NCBI GenBank assembly: GCA_030248225.1
Contig: JASANE010011798.1
Location: forward strand, 1-64,000
Length of the DNA: 64,000 nucleotides
Reading direction: 5' to 3'
From: Trileptium ribeirensis
Taxonomy: Eukaryota > Nematoda > Enoplea > Enoplida > Thoracostomopsidae
The notes under the pieces: model-generated
Seen by the model: only the letters and a program-made list of their open reading frames with translations
The model's database searches: none
What the model was told of the DNA's origin: nothing
Translations under genes and position numbers: made by a program
Part shown: in pieces, positions 1 through 12,456 of the stretch
Numbering within the stretch: the stretch's first letter is position 1
Layout: every line of letters begins with the position of its first letter

Positions 1-531
1 TACCAATACAACTGACGGCCACATCCATGAACGCAGAATAGGGTGCGCCCTGCGAATCATGCACTTTTGGGCAAAAAAATCGTAAAATAGGATTTTTTTT
101 TTTAATGGCGAACGCATTATTTCAATGCCACCATTTAAGTTGACTCACTACTTTTGAATAGCGCGCCGCTCCGGTCATACCATGCGACCCGTCGCCGTGA
201 CATTGCCCAATTATATATACAATGTGAAAAAATCGATTCCTATCCACCTCTCGTTCAAGGCATAAAAAGCAGCTGTGTAGCTCCACGCTCGTATTGAACT
301 CACAAATTTTGTCGCGCTTAGGCTCAATCATGGGGAAATTTCCTTTTACATAAAAACGTATTCGCATTAGAACACGCATTGTAAATTATACATTTATCTT
401 AAGTGTAAGGGTTTGTTCATTTTGTGAAATTGCGATAACATTTATATATATTTTGTTAAATGTTTACTTATGTATAGTCTCACTACGCTACCGTTGGAAA
501 TAGCGTAAAGCTTTAATGCGTAGTCCGCATC

Positions 532-601
532 GGGGCCACGGCGGGAGCTGTGCGCGCCAGCCTCTGCACGCGAGAGCTTCGGGGCTCGAATCACCGCGAT
601 T
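532..601 (+). repeat. tRNA-derived block in left palindrome arm
   Basis: About 70 bases with tRNA layout: a GC-rich 5' segment, an anticodon-like arm, and a B-box-like GGGCTCGAATCACC near the 3' end. Four of five T-stem pairs can form around the CTCGAAT loop. It is the mirror partner of the better preserved block at 5392-5461. A run of about 12 T lies roughly 50 bases downstream and could stop RNA polymerase III. It is too decayed to be a working tRNA; a SINE-like head or captured tRNA pseudogene is likelier. Confidence 0.5.
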
Positions 602-3600
602 GAGATCTGTCGTGGATCTTTTCATTTGTCTGACGCGCACCCCACGGTGGTTTTTTTTTTTACAGATTGAGTGGGACGGCAGGGGGGGAAGCGCTCCGCA
701 TCGTCGACACGATGCTCACAAAAAGGCGCGCTTCAGCCGAAAACTGATCTACGGTGTAGTTAGTGGCAAAACCAGGGTCCCGCGGGCACGAATTCTCAGC
801 TGGGCTGCGTAAGGCATCTCGTGGACGCTTTCTCGTTTTTACCAGTTTGTACATGCGATATAAGTATACATGCAGAAATCTACAATGAACGAAATATGCT
901 CATAGTGTTTATTTGTATTATTTGTCAGTAACTTTAAGCTCGGCGACCAGGCATCCATTTTATTCGTTCTCTCACACTGTTCTAGCCATACAGTTTGTAG
1001 CCTAAATGTTTGATGTTTTTAAAATGAACACGTGTAGCGTTTCAGTGTTATAGGCCAGCACAGGGCAGTATATCTCAGGATTTGGAGCAATCTAAAAGTC
1101 GTGGCGATAGTTTAGGCGCTGAGCACAAGACGCTTCCCGTAACGCAAAGCGCCAACCGCTTGTGCGGAGGCTTTCAGGTACGGTACCTGGTCTCAGCAGA
1201 ACGTGGAACCCAGGGGGATCGGTTGTTGATAAGTTGTTCGAAAAGTGAACAAATTGTTACAGACAAGGAAATCCTAAAACTAAACATGAATCCCATGGAA
1301 ATATTTTACTATAACGCCTATTGTCAATTGATCAGTTAAGAATGTATACATATCATGCTAAAATAAGAGGCTGCGTACTGCGTTCAACTAAAAGCACCTT
1401 CCATATGCGATTATGTATGCTTGCGGTTGAATTAGAAGTTACACGCGGTTTGGAGCATTATTATTGCCCATAAATATGCAAATAGCTGTTAATTAATAAA
1501 AACTGTAATAGGTCAATAAATATTAACTATTATCCTCAACTACGTAAGGCTAAATCAAATACCTCTGTCAATCAAAACCAGTTTGTCACAGATTAAATAA
1601 TATACCAGCGAAAACTCCAAATCAAACTGTCTTAACAGAACCAGTTATCGCCTTCCCTCGCCTAACCAAAAAAAAAACAGTAATCCCAACTACCGTAGCA
1701 GTAGGGCTTGTATCATTCTAATCAAGATCATAGTAGTGAGTAAATAATCCACAATGTACACTCCAATTGTTAGGAGACCCCTACTACCGGTAACCATAGC
1801 GGTTTAATACAGCGCTCAAAAAAAAATCACCTGCTAGGAGAGATCTATGTATACATACATATCTCTACAACAAACACCGTCTTATTTCTACTGTCTTACT
1901 ACCTTTTTTGCCATTATGTAAAACTTTATAGTATTATTGCAATATTATGTGCCGGAATTGCACTTAATGACTTTCTTATTATGCTGGCGTTTTCAACTCA
2001 GCGCCAAAACTAATTCCGCCGCGTGTAGCGCCACCACGATTTGACCGAACGAGCTTCCTTTCCTAAAAATGAGAACTTTTCTAACCATCATTTAAAAATA
2101 AACATATATCTTAAGCCGTTCGGAATTATGATATTTGGTATCACTTGTACCAAACTGCAGGTAAAGGTGCCAAAATTGGTAATATCATAAAAGAGGGGGC
2201 CCCTAGGATTTATTCACGTTTTGTCTTCTACTGTACCGAGTACTATAGTTTTCCACGAATTTCATGTTCTTTTCCGTTAAATGTATTAGGTCATTGTAGC
2301 CTACCTAAAATTTGTTTTGCTAATTTTTAAATTAAAGGTATCTCATATGTTCTAGTGCAATTCACCGGTTAAAATTATTTGCAAATTACGCCCCTCAAAT
2401 CCCCAACACCGGTGAGAAGCCTAACTTTAAAACCAAGATGCCCATTAGTCAAAGATACTAAAAGTAAGCACTTTTAATATTTTTCACAGCGAACCCTGTG
2501 TCAAGGTCGAAAATAAAAATATACATGTTGTAAAGCAAATGGTTGACACTTATTTTTAATGAAAATTAGGTAATATTTTAAGCCCCACACAACGAGCATA
2601 TATTTTTTCACTTATTCATGTTGTAAATCTACTGCATGATCTACCAAATAAATATAGTAGGCTCAAAGTTGCTTGGCGCCGAATTTTTCGGCTATTCTCA
2701 CTGCAACCAAATTTCGACATTATTGTGTTCAATGCAAGGTTATTACTCAATCATACTATATTTGACTCAGTCATACTAATTATATATAATAATCAATCAA
2801 AACACGGTATGCTGAGACTATTACAAGAATTAAAATAGTTTCAGCGGTGACAAAACGGCGGCGATCAAAAGAAACCACACTAAAAATGTTCATGGTATTA
2901 AGGTTTCTATGAAATCACCGAACCTGCCTAAATATATGTTCTTATAAAATACTTAAATCTAAATATTTTTCGGGATTTGGAGCACAATGACCATTTTTAG
3001 TGTGGTTACTTTTGATCGCCGCCATAACGGTTATCGCCGCTGAAACTATTTTAATTCTTGTAAATGGTACACATAGTTCTCAGCATACCGTGTTTTGATT
3101 GATTATTATATATAATTAGTATGACTGAGTCAAATATAGTATGATTGAGTAATAACCTTGCATTGAACACAATAATGTCAAAATTTGGTTGCAGTGATGG
3201 GCCCGAAAAAATTAGCACCAAGCAACTTTAACCTGCTGTTATTTAGATTAATCATGCATAATTTACGACATGAATAAGTGATGAAAATATATGCTTCGTT
3301 GTGTGGGGCTTAAAATATTACTAATTTTCATTAAAAATAAGTGTCAAGCCATTGCTTTACAACATGTCTGTTTCTATTTACGACCTTGACACAGGTTCAG
3401 TATGTCAAAAATATTAAAAGTGCTTACTTTTAGTATCTTTGACTAATGGGCATACGTTAGAGTTTAAGCAGTGTTCTGCAGCCCAGTTGTTAGAGATTTG
3501 AGGGCGTGGTTGCAAATAATTTTAACCGGTGAATTTTAGTGAAAGGCACTAGAACTATCAGATACCTTTAATTTAAAACACGAACAAATTTTAGTATCAG

Positions 3601-5391
3601 CTCTGCAATAAACTATACGTGCGTTAACGGAAAGGACATGAAATTCGTTGAAAACTATAGTACTCGGTACAGTAGAAGAAACATAAAAATGGCACTGGAC
3701 AAGTCCTCAGGTATCTTATGATATTACCAATTTAGATTTCACCTTACCTGCAGTTTGGTACAAGTGATACCGAATATCGTGATTCGAACAGTTAACATAT
3801 GTTATTTTTAAATGATGATTCAAAAGTTCTAGTTTAGGAAAGGAAGCTCGTTCAGTCAAATGCGTGATCACGCACGCGCAGAAATTAGTTAGCACTGCAC
3901 TAAACGCCACATCAGTAAAATTGGTTAATCAATTCCACACATAATCTTGCTGCAAATAATACTATAAAGTTTACATAATGTAAAATGGCCAAAAAAGGTA
4001 GTTTAACAGTAGAAATAAGACGGGGTGTATATTTGTAAATATGTATCTATACATAGATCTCTATAAATCAGCAGGTGAAACATTTTGAGCACTGTATTAA
4101 ACCGCTATGACAACCCGGTCATCAGTTATGACGATTGAAATGTACATTGTGAATTATTTACACTCGCTATGTGATCTTGATTAGATGATACAAGGCCCTA
4201 CTGCTACGGTAGTTGGGATTACCGTTTTGTTTGTTTTTTAGTTTAGCAAGGAAGGCGATAACTGGTTCTGTTAAGACCACGGTTTGATTCCAACTTTTTC
4301 GCTGGTATCTTAATCTGTGACAAACTGGTTTTGATTGACAAGGTTATTGATTTAACTTACGTAGTTGAGGATAATAACGTGTTTATGTAAGACCTGGTTT
4401 TAGTCTAATTAACAGCTATTTGCGTGTTGTATGGGCAGGTGATGTATACTTTTGCTCCGGACCACAGTGTGACTTCTAATTCAACCGCAAGCATACATAG
4501 TGGCTAAATCAAAGGTGCTTTTAGTTGAATTAGCAGTACTAGCCACCTGCTTATTTTTAGCATGATATGTCTGCGTTCTTTAACTGGTCAAATTGACAAT
4601 AGCACGTGGTAAAATATTTGCAAGTGGGATTCATGTTTTAGTTTTAGGATTTCCTTGTCTGCTAACAATTTGTTCACTTGCGAACAAGCCTAATTATGGA
4701 CGACCGATCCTGACCCTGGGTTCCACGTTTATACATGACCAGGTACCACCTGAAAGCCTCCACAGCAAGCGGTTGTAGACACTTTGCGTTACATGACAAA
4801 ACATTCCCTTTGCTCTAAGCACCTAAACTTGTCGCCAGCAACTTTTCAAATTATTCCAATCCTAGAGAAATCATACTAACAAACTTTTGCCTATATTAGC
4901 CTATAGCGCTGAAACGCTACACATGTGTTCGTTAAAAACATCAAACATTGCAGCTCTCAAATATATGGCTAGAACAGTGTATGTAGAGGACGAATAAAAT
5001 GGATGCCTAGTCACGAGCTTAAAGTTACTGACAAATAATTGAGAATGCAACACTCTGGCGTACGTTATTAGTCGTTCATTGTAGATTTCTGCATGCCTAT
5101 ACTTATATCACCAGTGTACAAACTTTGGTAAACAAGAGGAAACGTCCACGAGATGCCTTACATTGGACCAGCTGGAATTCGTGCCCGGGACCCTGGTTTC
5201 TACCACAACTAACTACACCGTAGATCAGCTTTCGCTGAAGCTACGCCATTTGCACTGGCGTGGTGTGACGATAGATAACTCCCCTGCGGAGTGGTGAAGC
5301 ATGGGTCTCACTCGATCTGTATTAAGAAACCACCGTGCATTGGATCACGTCGAGCTCAACAAATGAAAAGATCCACGACAGATCTTCGATT

Positions 5392-5461
5392 GGATCAGCA
5401 GTGATTCGAGCCCGAAGCTCTAGCATGCAAGGCTAGCGCGTTCGCACTGCACCATAGGCCC
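5392..5461 (-). repeat. tRNA-Ala(TGC)-derived block in right palindrome arm
   Basis: On the minus strand these 70 bases align end to end with an alanine tRNA. An A-box-like D arm is followed by an anticodon stem CTAGC/GCTAG enclosing the loop CTTGCAT (anticodon TGC), then a T-loop CTCGAAT. The acceptor ends do not pair well and the T stem has mismatches, so this is a derived copy and not a functional gene. Near-identical hairpin motifs of about 45 bp flank it at about 5229-5275 and 5473-5518. Confidence 0.6.
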
Positions 5462-6000
5462 GATCAACTCGCGTTGAAGCTACGCTATTTACGGTAGCGT
5501 AGTGAGACTATACATAAGTAAACATTAACAAAATATATATAGAATGTTATCGCAATTTCACGATGAACAAAGAAGACAAACCCTACACTTAAGATAAATG
5601 TATAATTTACAATGCGTGTTCTAATGCGATCGTTATGTAAAAGGAAGAGTTCCATGATTAGACCTAGCGCAACAAAATTTGTGAGTTCAATACCGAGCAT
5701 TCAACCACTTACACAGCTGCTTTTTATATTTGAACTTGAGAATAATAAATGGGATCGGGCGATGATTTTTTCACATTGTATATATAATTGGGCAATGTCA
5801 CGGCGACAGTCGTATGGTATGACCAGAAGAGCAGCACGCTATTCGAAAGTAGTGGGGTCAACTTAAATGGTGGCGTAAGGAAATAATGCGTTCGCCATAA
5901 GGAGAAAATCCTATTTTTTACGATTTTTGCCCAAAAGTGCGGTGGGGGGAACGGCAGGGCGCACCCTCTTTCTGCGTTCATGGATGTGGCCGTCAGTTGT

Positions 6001-9000
6001 CTAAATTATAATTATAATTACAATTATAATCATTTTTATAGTGTAAATTTCCCTGCAACTAATACAGAAAGATACAGTGTTGTCAGCGTTAGGCGCACAG
6101 ATACGGTTATAGCCCGTAAAAAATTTAAGCATAGCGAACAATTTTAATTAGATTATCTAATAAGAAATTTTCGGCCTGCAAAGATTATAGTATGGGTGCG
6201 CTGAAAAAAGGCGTTAAATGGCAAAATTGAGAAAAGGTTAGTAAATTTTTCTGTTGGAAGCACGCTACAAGAGTAATTCATCATATAAACTTGTACACTT
6301 TATGTATTTCGGATATGGTTCATTAAAAGAACAATTTATATTTTCTTTTTATTACCATCAACCTCTATCGATTCACCAGACTGGAACAATTTTTTCATCA
6401 GAATAATCTCGCAGTTAGGAGCAGAAGTTGAAAAAGTTTGATGTATTAGGACAGTATAACATTTTACGATAAAACACTGTTCACTCATAGTTTCTTAGGA
6501 CAAATTTGACTAAAAATATTATTAATATTTATTATTAATTAATATTGTTAAACTATAATTCGTATTTTGTTCTCATTTCGTCTCTCTCGATTGAAGATGT
6601 CACATTCTATGTTGAAGGCACTGTCACGTTAATGCAGAGCAAAAGTTTCGCATCCACTTTTAAGAGAATAGACAAAGCTTTTAGTGTATTCTGCCGTGCT
6701 TTTGTGGTCCACTAAGGTTCAATTTTTATTATAAGTGCAAGGTTATAACTTCTTAGGCATAATTTAAACTAACCATATCCTGCGAAAAGCTTGAAAATCG
6801 CTGTTGCTTGAAAACGAGACTAATTTGCCGTTGTCTCCACACTTTTTGTTTGATGTTGCATCTTCGTAGCTTACTTGCAATCCAGAGTATTTGATACATC
6901 TACCAGCAGCCGGCTTCCAACCATTTTCGCAATAAATTTCAGTGACCTTGGCATCTGTGAATAAACGTTTTTAAACATTAGCACCAGAATGTTTTGTCGC
7001 GTACTATGTGCTAACAAAAGTGGATGTAACTGAGTTGCCCTTGTCAGTATGTATAAATGCAAACCATGGTATTCTATTTCCGGTAGCCCAATGATACCAT
7101 TGGAAAAGAACTGGCTCACTTCGCTGTTGTTGCTGACGGTTTATAATGTCGATGAAGTTTTTACGTTCTCTCCGCACATGCTAGTAAAGATTAGAAATTG
7201 ATCTTAACTTAGTTCGCTCCACGGGTTGTTAACTGCATCGGTTCTATACAGCTTGGCGCTGGGACGCGAGATTGTTCGGATTCCGCACGAGATATGTTCT
7301 CTCTATTATTATTTTAGAATTAGATGTTTTACCTGATTTAGTGTCCAGTTGTAGTTGACGGCGCGGATTATTAAGGATAGAAAAAAACGAAAACAAGGAA
7401 GCTAAGAAATTATTTAAGATAAGAAGTAGTAGATATATCCAAAAATACAAAAATTTCTTATGATTCTGATATCCACCTGGTGGTTGATAGTTGTCAGATT
7501 AAAATATCTTCGCAATTCCATAAATATTATTAATGTTTCTGCAAAGTGAGGCACACGTTCTTGGAATAAGAAGCTCTAGATGGAACGAAATAGTAATATA
7601 TCGGTGGAAATAATTAAGTAGTTTTAATGTTAATGGTTTAAATGTTTGGCTGAAGCAGGATATGAAATTAGCTGCATGAATATTTATGTTGACAAATCTA
7701 ATTGGACATTTTAGATTAAGCCATAGTTTTCTTACAGCAGTTGCATAACTATAGAAGAATTAAAACTTTAATTTATATAATTTCGTGTAGAACATCTTTT
7801 AGTTATTGCTAGAAATTTTTGGAACAAATCTGACATCATTTCATGGCTTTTGATGGAAATATGTTTTCGTGAGAGTAAATAATGTTATTCAGATTATGTG
7901 TAGTACAGAGTAAAAAGATTGCCGCTATCAATGTATAATTTTTTTGATTACGTTGTAGCATAGTATAACGATTCACTGTTAATTTTGCTTCATATATTAT
8001 CGCTTGTTTTCACGATTTTTATAATTTTTCCTTGTTTATATAAAGTGTACGTTGTGTAAAACAATACAAGCTTGTAAAAGCTTCGGCTACATGACAAAAA
8101 CAGTACTTATTTTACAGTAGAAGACATGACACTGTATAATTGAAATTCTGAATAAATGTTCTTTTACTTTTGTTTGTCGTTTTCATTGTTATAAAAAGAA
8201 CAGTACTACTATCTAGTTTACTTGAAGCCATAACGGTGTCACAATTCCGTAATACCGTAGCTAGTGCGCCTTGTATAATTGTACTACAGTGTTGGTAGTT
8301 GGGCCTTACAATATTTAAGTCTGATAAATTCGGTGACACTCATAACTAAACAAGGACTGATCGGATCAATGTCGGTAAGAGCTCACGTTTTTTGCTTTAA
8401 CGGGAACTGGTGCGCTTTCGAGACTTAGCTATTACCGCTGAAAAATGCTATTTTCAAAGGTTTACGTTCTAAACCTTGCAAATTTGCTAATTTTCATTGC
8501 ATCGTCTGTAATTCCTACATGTAGTTTCCACATATAGAGGTATAAACACCTTTGCTTCTATCTCCAAGCTGAGGCCAAACAACCCATCTTTTCAGACCTA
8601 AATTTGAAATTCATTAAATCTCTACATGTTTATTGGTCCACCTTTTGATTCCCATCTTTTCGAGATACTCCAGCTTTAGGCAATTTACGTTATAAAAATT
8701 TAATATTTTCAAGGAGTCTCCACGGTTGCTGGAATCTTGCCAGTCATAGCGCATATTATAAATTAGCTATAAAATTTTGAATCGAAAGCGGCATGTCCAC
8801 GTTTTGTGTAATATATTTTTACCTTCATTAGAAGTGATTCTTATAGAAACCAAAATGCCTTAGGCAAACTCACTAATTCGCAACAGAGTTATAGGTTTAA
8901 TCAATAGCGTTTCAATATTTTAAAGCTTAACCGAATTTATTTTTTGTGATGTATTGTCTGCAATTATGTTTACATTTGCAACAACTGACCGGCATATAGG

Positions 9001-9370
9001 TTTTCATCAACAAATAAAAAGATAGAGCGCCTGAAAGCATAACCATGATAGGTAGAAGGCTGCAGTTATACGATAAAAATTTATAAAAAACATATTGTGA
9101 CTGTAGGGTTAAATGATTTTATTTGTGCGATTAGAGGCATATATATTTCGCGTTTTTTTAATTTGAGAAATTTCTTGATTCAATCCGGAAAATACAAAGT
9201 CGTCTAATTTTTTGTGTATTAGTATATATTAGCATTAGATAAAGCAGAATCTAGAATTGAGCAATGATAAGCAATCTGTATAATATATTTTCAGCTTTTC
9301 ACATTATGTTGTAAATGTTCAATCTAGCAAAATCAGGATTTTAGGAATCAAGAAATTCCGTTTTGTAAAA
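6001..9370. other. No recognisable gene
   Basis: AT-rich sequence right of the palindrome, beginning with a short ATTATA-rich simple repeat at 6007-6033. ORFs on either strand are short (at most about 82 codons) and match no family I know. A segment at about 8408-8520 recurs at 26640-26780. Confidence 0.5.
8408..8520 (+). repeat. Interspersed repeat D, copy 1
   Basis: Shares an ordered series of matches with 26640-26780, including GAGACTTAG, CTATTTTC, AAATTTGCTAATTTTCATTG and the start of a TCTGTAA motif. The match decays on both sides. Class unknown; no terminal repeats were seen. Confidence 0.45.
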
Positions 9371-9399
9371 ATTTCCGTACGCCGCCTCGCGAACTCACG

Positions 9400-9456
9400 C
9401 TCTAAGCTGTTTCTTTTTTAACGTTATAACGTAACGCATCTCAGGCTTACTTGGGC
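9400..9456 (+). repeat. Interspersed repeat C, copy 1 (short)
   Basis: Shares CTAAGCTGTT, a T-run, TAACGTTATAACGTA and TTGGGCC with 28744-28800 and 61905-61985. The palindromic core AACGTTATAACGT stands out. This is probably the conserved end of an old repeat family. Confidence 0.45.
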
Positions 9457-9489
9457 CACAGGCGCGACGGCTAATTTAGTTTATGCGGT

Positions 9490-10538
9490 ACCTCCGAGGT
9501 TGATTGGGTACACAGTAGTAATAAGACGTATCGTTACAGAAATGGCACGGCTTAGCGAAAAATGCGCTAGATAAAATATCGCGAGTATTTGGAAAATAAT
9601 TGGTTGAAACTAATGCTACGAACATTGTTTACCTTAGCTAGATACTACAATCAGTTAACATTTACGTCTATGGAAGCATATAGCACTGAAAACCGAAGGC
9701 GGGCACAGCAGAAGTATCTAACAAAAATTAGCTAGACGCGTTATCAATATTATTAATTCCTCTGTATATATATATTATTAATATTGTAAATTCCTCTGCA
9801 ACATCCATAATTGGACACTACAAAATAAAACTCATTCGGTGCAAGATACCCAAACAAATTCCAATTAACTTAAAATGTGATTGTTAAACAAAATATAATT
9901 GCTTATGGTGCTGGATGATGCAACACTGTCGTTAAATCAATGATATGTTACATCAATGCCTCGCTAAATTGAAACAAACTAAAGACTCATTTCGGAGCTG
10001 CATAGATATTGGCTACCAAATCTTTATAAGTCAGCGTAAAGTATAAGGGAAATTACGTTACCGCACAGTACTCAACCAGTGTTGAACGATACGGACGTTT
10101 TGGGCCTTAACCCGTGTAATTTTTATTGAGGGGTGCAATGACCACACCCGTTCTGTAGAGAGGTAGCTGGGATTCCTCTCGATTTGAAGCAGTGTCAGTT
10201 GAACAATTATCAGCAGTTCAACCGAGCCTCTTCCAAAACAGGGGGCGACCTTTCCGTACCAAAAATGTGCCGAAATAATGGATGGTAAGATAGAACGCTC
10301 CCGTGTCATCCAACACGAGGTAACTCCGGTGTGCTGGGTGATATATTCTTCCCTTTATACAGTCTTAACACAGTACATTTATAACAAAAGGCCAACGAGC
10401 TAGATATCAGCTCTGCCAAATCATACGTTTTTTCCGAAAGATTAGTCGTCAGTTTAATTAGCTGTTTGGGTGTCAAAATTCAATTACTAATACATATTAA
10501 TAAACTTACTCAACAAAGGAGACAGGTGTGCCACAAAG
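9490..10538. other. No recognisable gene
   Basis: AT-rich sequence with a short duplicated motif near 9745-9800 (TATTATTAAT and AATTCCTCTG occur twice). An open stretch of 83 codons on the minus strand (10058-10309) has no recognisable domain and is not called. Confidence 0.4.
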
Positions 10539-10802
10539 ATGAGCAACGTGATGACAATCCGGAAAATATTTACCATAATCTTTGTTGCTAACATTCTTTT
10601 AATGCATTCGAAAAGACTAGGATACAAAGTGTTTCATAGTTGTGTCTGGCTGTTTGTTGCTTTGACGGTATCGTGTTTCTTGTTTACATTTGCGATGTAT
10701 ACGTTTCAAGAGATATATAGGTGGGTTGTAAATTTTACAATGTTTTATCGTATACCTGCGGCGCTTCACTGCCACTGGGGAATTGGATGCTTGTTCGTAT
10801 AG
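10539..10802 (+). CDS. Small ORF with one hydrophobic segment, unassigned
   Basis: An 87-codon ORF with one strongly hydrophobic stretch (roughly residues 35-56, including CVWLFVALTVSCFLF) after a basic segment. The pattern of basic residues, a membrane span and then FQEIYR is reminiscent of the first transmembrane segment of DEG/ENaC channels. A possible acceptor (…CGAAAAG) and donor (ATATAG/GTGGGT) bracket the hydrophobic part, so it could be an exon. There is no second domain or conserved neighbour to confirm this, and chance or old repeat sequence is equally possible. Confidence 0.2.
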   Translation: MSNVMTIRKIFTIIFVANILLMHSKRLGYKVFHSCVWLFVALTVSCFLFTFAMYTFQEIYRWVVNFTMFYRIPAALHCHWGIGCLFV

Positions 10803-10904
10803 CTATTAGCACCCAGCTGTGTAACGGAATGAAATAATTATAATGGGTGTAACCGAAATGTAGAAATTGCTATGTTTATATCAGCGGGCTCAAGGTTCCT
10901 TCAT

Positions 10905-12355
10905 ATATATTTAGCTGATATTCACCTGACCACGCGGTTGCAGGGTGCCTCCTTTTCAATCATCATCCGCCAAGCTTCTGTATGCGTCGCTGCCTCAGAC
11001 AGGATTTTCCAAGACTCATTGCGCCAGGAGCGGTGGGAGGCCTGAAGGAAATAATCAGCATCATCTTTTGTGATCTGCCGCTTCCACGTCGCGAAATCTC
11101 GGCTTCCTGGTGGAATCCGCCATCCGGTGGTATCAACCATAAAAAAGACGACGCGGTCATCGGTAGTTTTTCAAGCGCAAGACGTGCCCTGCTAGCCGCA
11201 GACGATTGTGTTTGAGGACAACTGTAAGAAGCTCTGTATGGTTGCGACGTTTTCTGAGATCATCGTCGGTGATATGATCTCTTAGGGAAACTCCCACGAT
11301 CACCTGCAGCAAAAGTTCTCGAACACCTCCAGTTGATGGATTCCGTGCGTTTCTCAGGCCATTTTTACTACCGTACAGGAGAACGGGACGTACTGCAGCG
11401 TTGTATGTCATCTCCGTGTCTGTAGAGATACTGTTTGCTGCTCAAACACGCTGCAGTTCGCAAAATGCTGCACTTGCCTTGGCTATTCGGTGAGGTAACT
11501 CAATGTCTGCAGAGCCGGTTCCATCGAAATAACAGCCGAAATATTAGAATTGGCCTACTTGCTCTATGGTGGTAGACAGCAGTTTGACGTTGGTGCGATC
11601 CGGGATGCAGAAGGTTAGAATCTTCGTCTTCATTAAGTTTATGACTAGTCCAATGCGCTTGCTTGTCGAGCAGATGTGATGTAGCAGATGCTCAAATTGA
11701 GCCGAGCTTTCAGCTACCACAACCACATCGTCCACATAGTAGGCGTCCGTGAAGCGTGCCGAGGCGCTGTTGCACGTTACTCCATCTTCGGCAAGTATAG
11801 AAGTCTGCAGCGCCCAAGTATAGAAGTCTACGGGGTTGTTAAACAGAACGGGATAAGATACAGAATTGAGCATAGCAGTACGCCTGTTTTCACTTCAAAT
11901 GACTCCGAAGTTCGATTGTAAGCATGGACATTACAGAAAGACGGTAGAACATACATTTGAATAGTGAAATGATCTTAGTCGAGAGTTCGTCAGCTTCCAT
12001 GATCAGATATAATGATAGACGATGAGCATAGTCGAACGCGGTGTCGAAATCGATAAAGGCAATCGCCGTGGGTTTTCAAAACTAGAGAATGTGTTGTAAG
12101 TTATAGCCGTCTGTTCGATATTTCGCTCACTGTCCTGCGGCCTACACGAAACCCAAACTGTTCTACCCCTGTCGTTTCTTCATAAAATTTTTAAAGCTAT
12201 TGGAAATTATTGCTTCTAAAATCTTGAAGGCAATGTAAAGTAGTGATACACCCCTATAATTTTCACATATGGATTTACCGCCTTTATATATATCGTACCT
12301 CCATATCGTACATCCATTGCCACCGTGAGCAGCCAAAGCGGATGACGATTTGATT
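10905..12355 (-). pseudogene. 5'-truncated RTE-like retrotransposon (reverse transcriptase)
   Basis: Read on the minus strand, broken frames give the RTE-type reverse transcriptase in order. A KGGKSICENYRGVSLL motif (about 12290) is followed by a GFR-like segment, IAFIDFDTAFDYAHR (about 12050), SPVLFN and the catalytic-box stretch AYYVDDVVVVAE (11544-11873). The C-terminal RLRLAGHVLRL region (11157-11411) and a last segment ending near 10922 complete it. The endonuclease is missing, as expected after 5' truncation during target-primed reverse transcription. The catalytic box reads YVDD where RTE elements usually have YADD. Several frameshifts and stops make it inactive. It lies directly 3' of the CR1-like element at 12430-16291, in the same orientation. 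Confidence 0.85.
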
Positions 12356-12456
12356 TAGCAGAATAATTGACGGTGACCAGCCGAAATAGTTCGGCTGTAC
12401 AACATTGACGAGTGACAAATCCTACAATTTAATCAGAAACGCGGCAGAGACGGCAG

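Larger units (their letters stand above)
8..6000. mobile_element. ~6 kb palindromic (foldback-like) element
   Basis: The first 6 kb form one imperfect inverted repeat. The left arm (about 8-2888) pairs with the reverse complement of the right arm (about 2992-6000), leaving a loop of about 100 bp. The outer ends read ACAACTGACGGCC and GGCCGTCAGTTGT. The arms look close to 90% alike in places and clearly less in others, with many small indels, so the duplication is old. Only short ORFs are present and they mirror each other (for example 122-379 minus and 5612-5866 plus); none resembles a transposase. The 7 bases left of the element do not match the bases to its right, so no target duplication can be shown. 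It is most like a non-autonomous foldback or long-TIR DNA transposon. A segmental inverted duplication is the alternative. Confidence 0.8.

Noticed and set aside
5392..5461. Functional tRNA-Ala gene
   Set aside because: The acceptor stem does not pair and the T stem has mismatches; only the anticodon arm and loops are well kept.
1..6000. The palindrome as an assembly artefact
   Set aside because: The arms differ by many substitutions and indels and by stretches of lower similarity, which a mis-assembled duplicate would not show.
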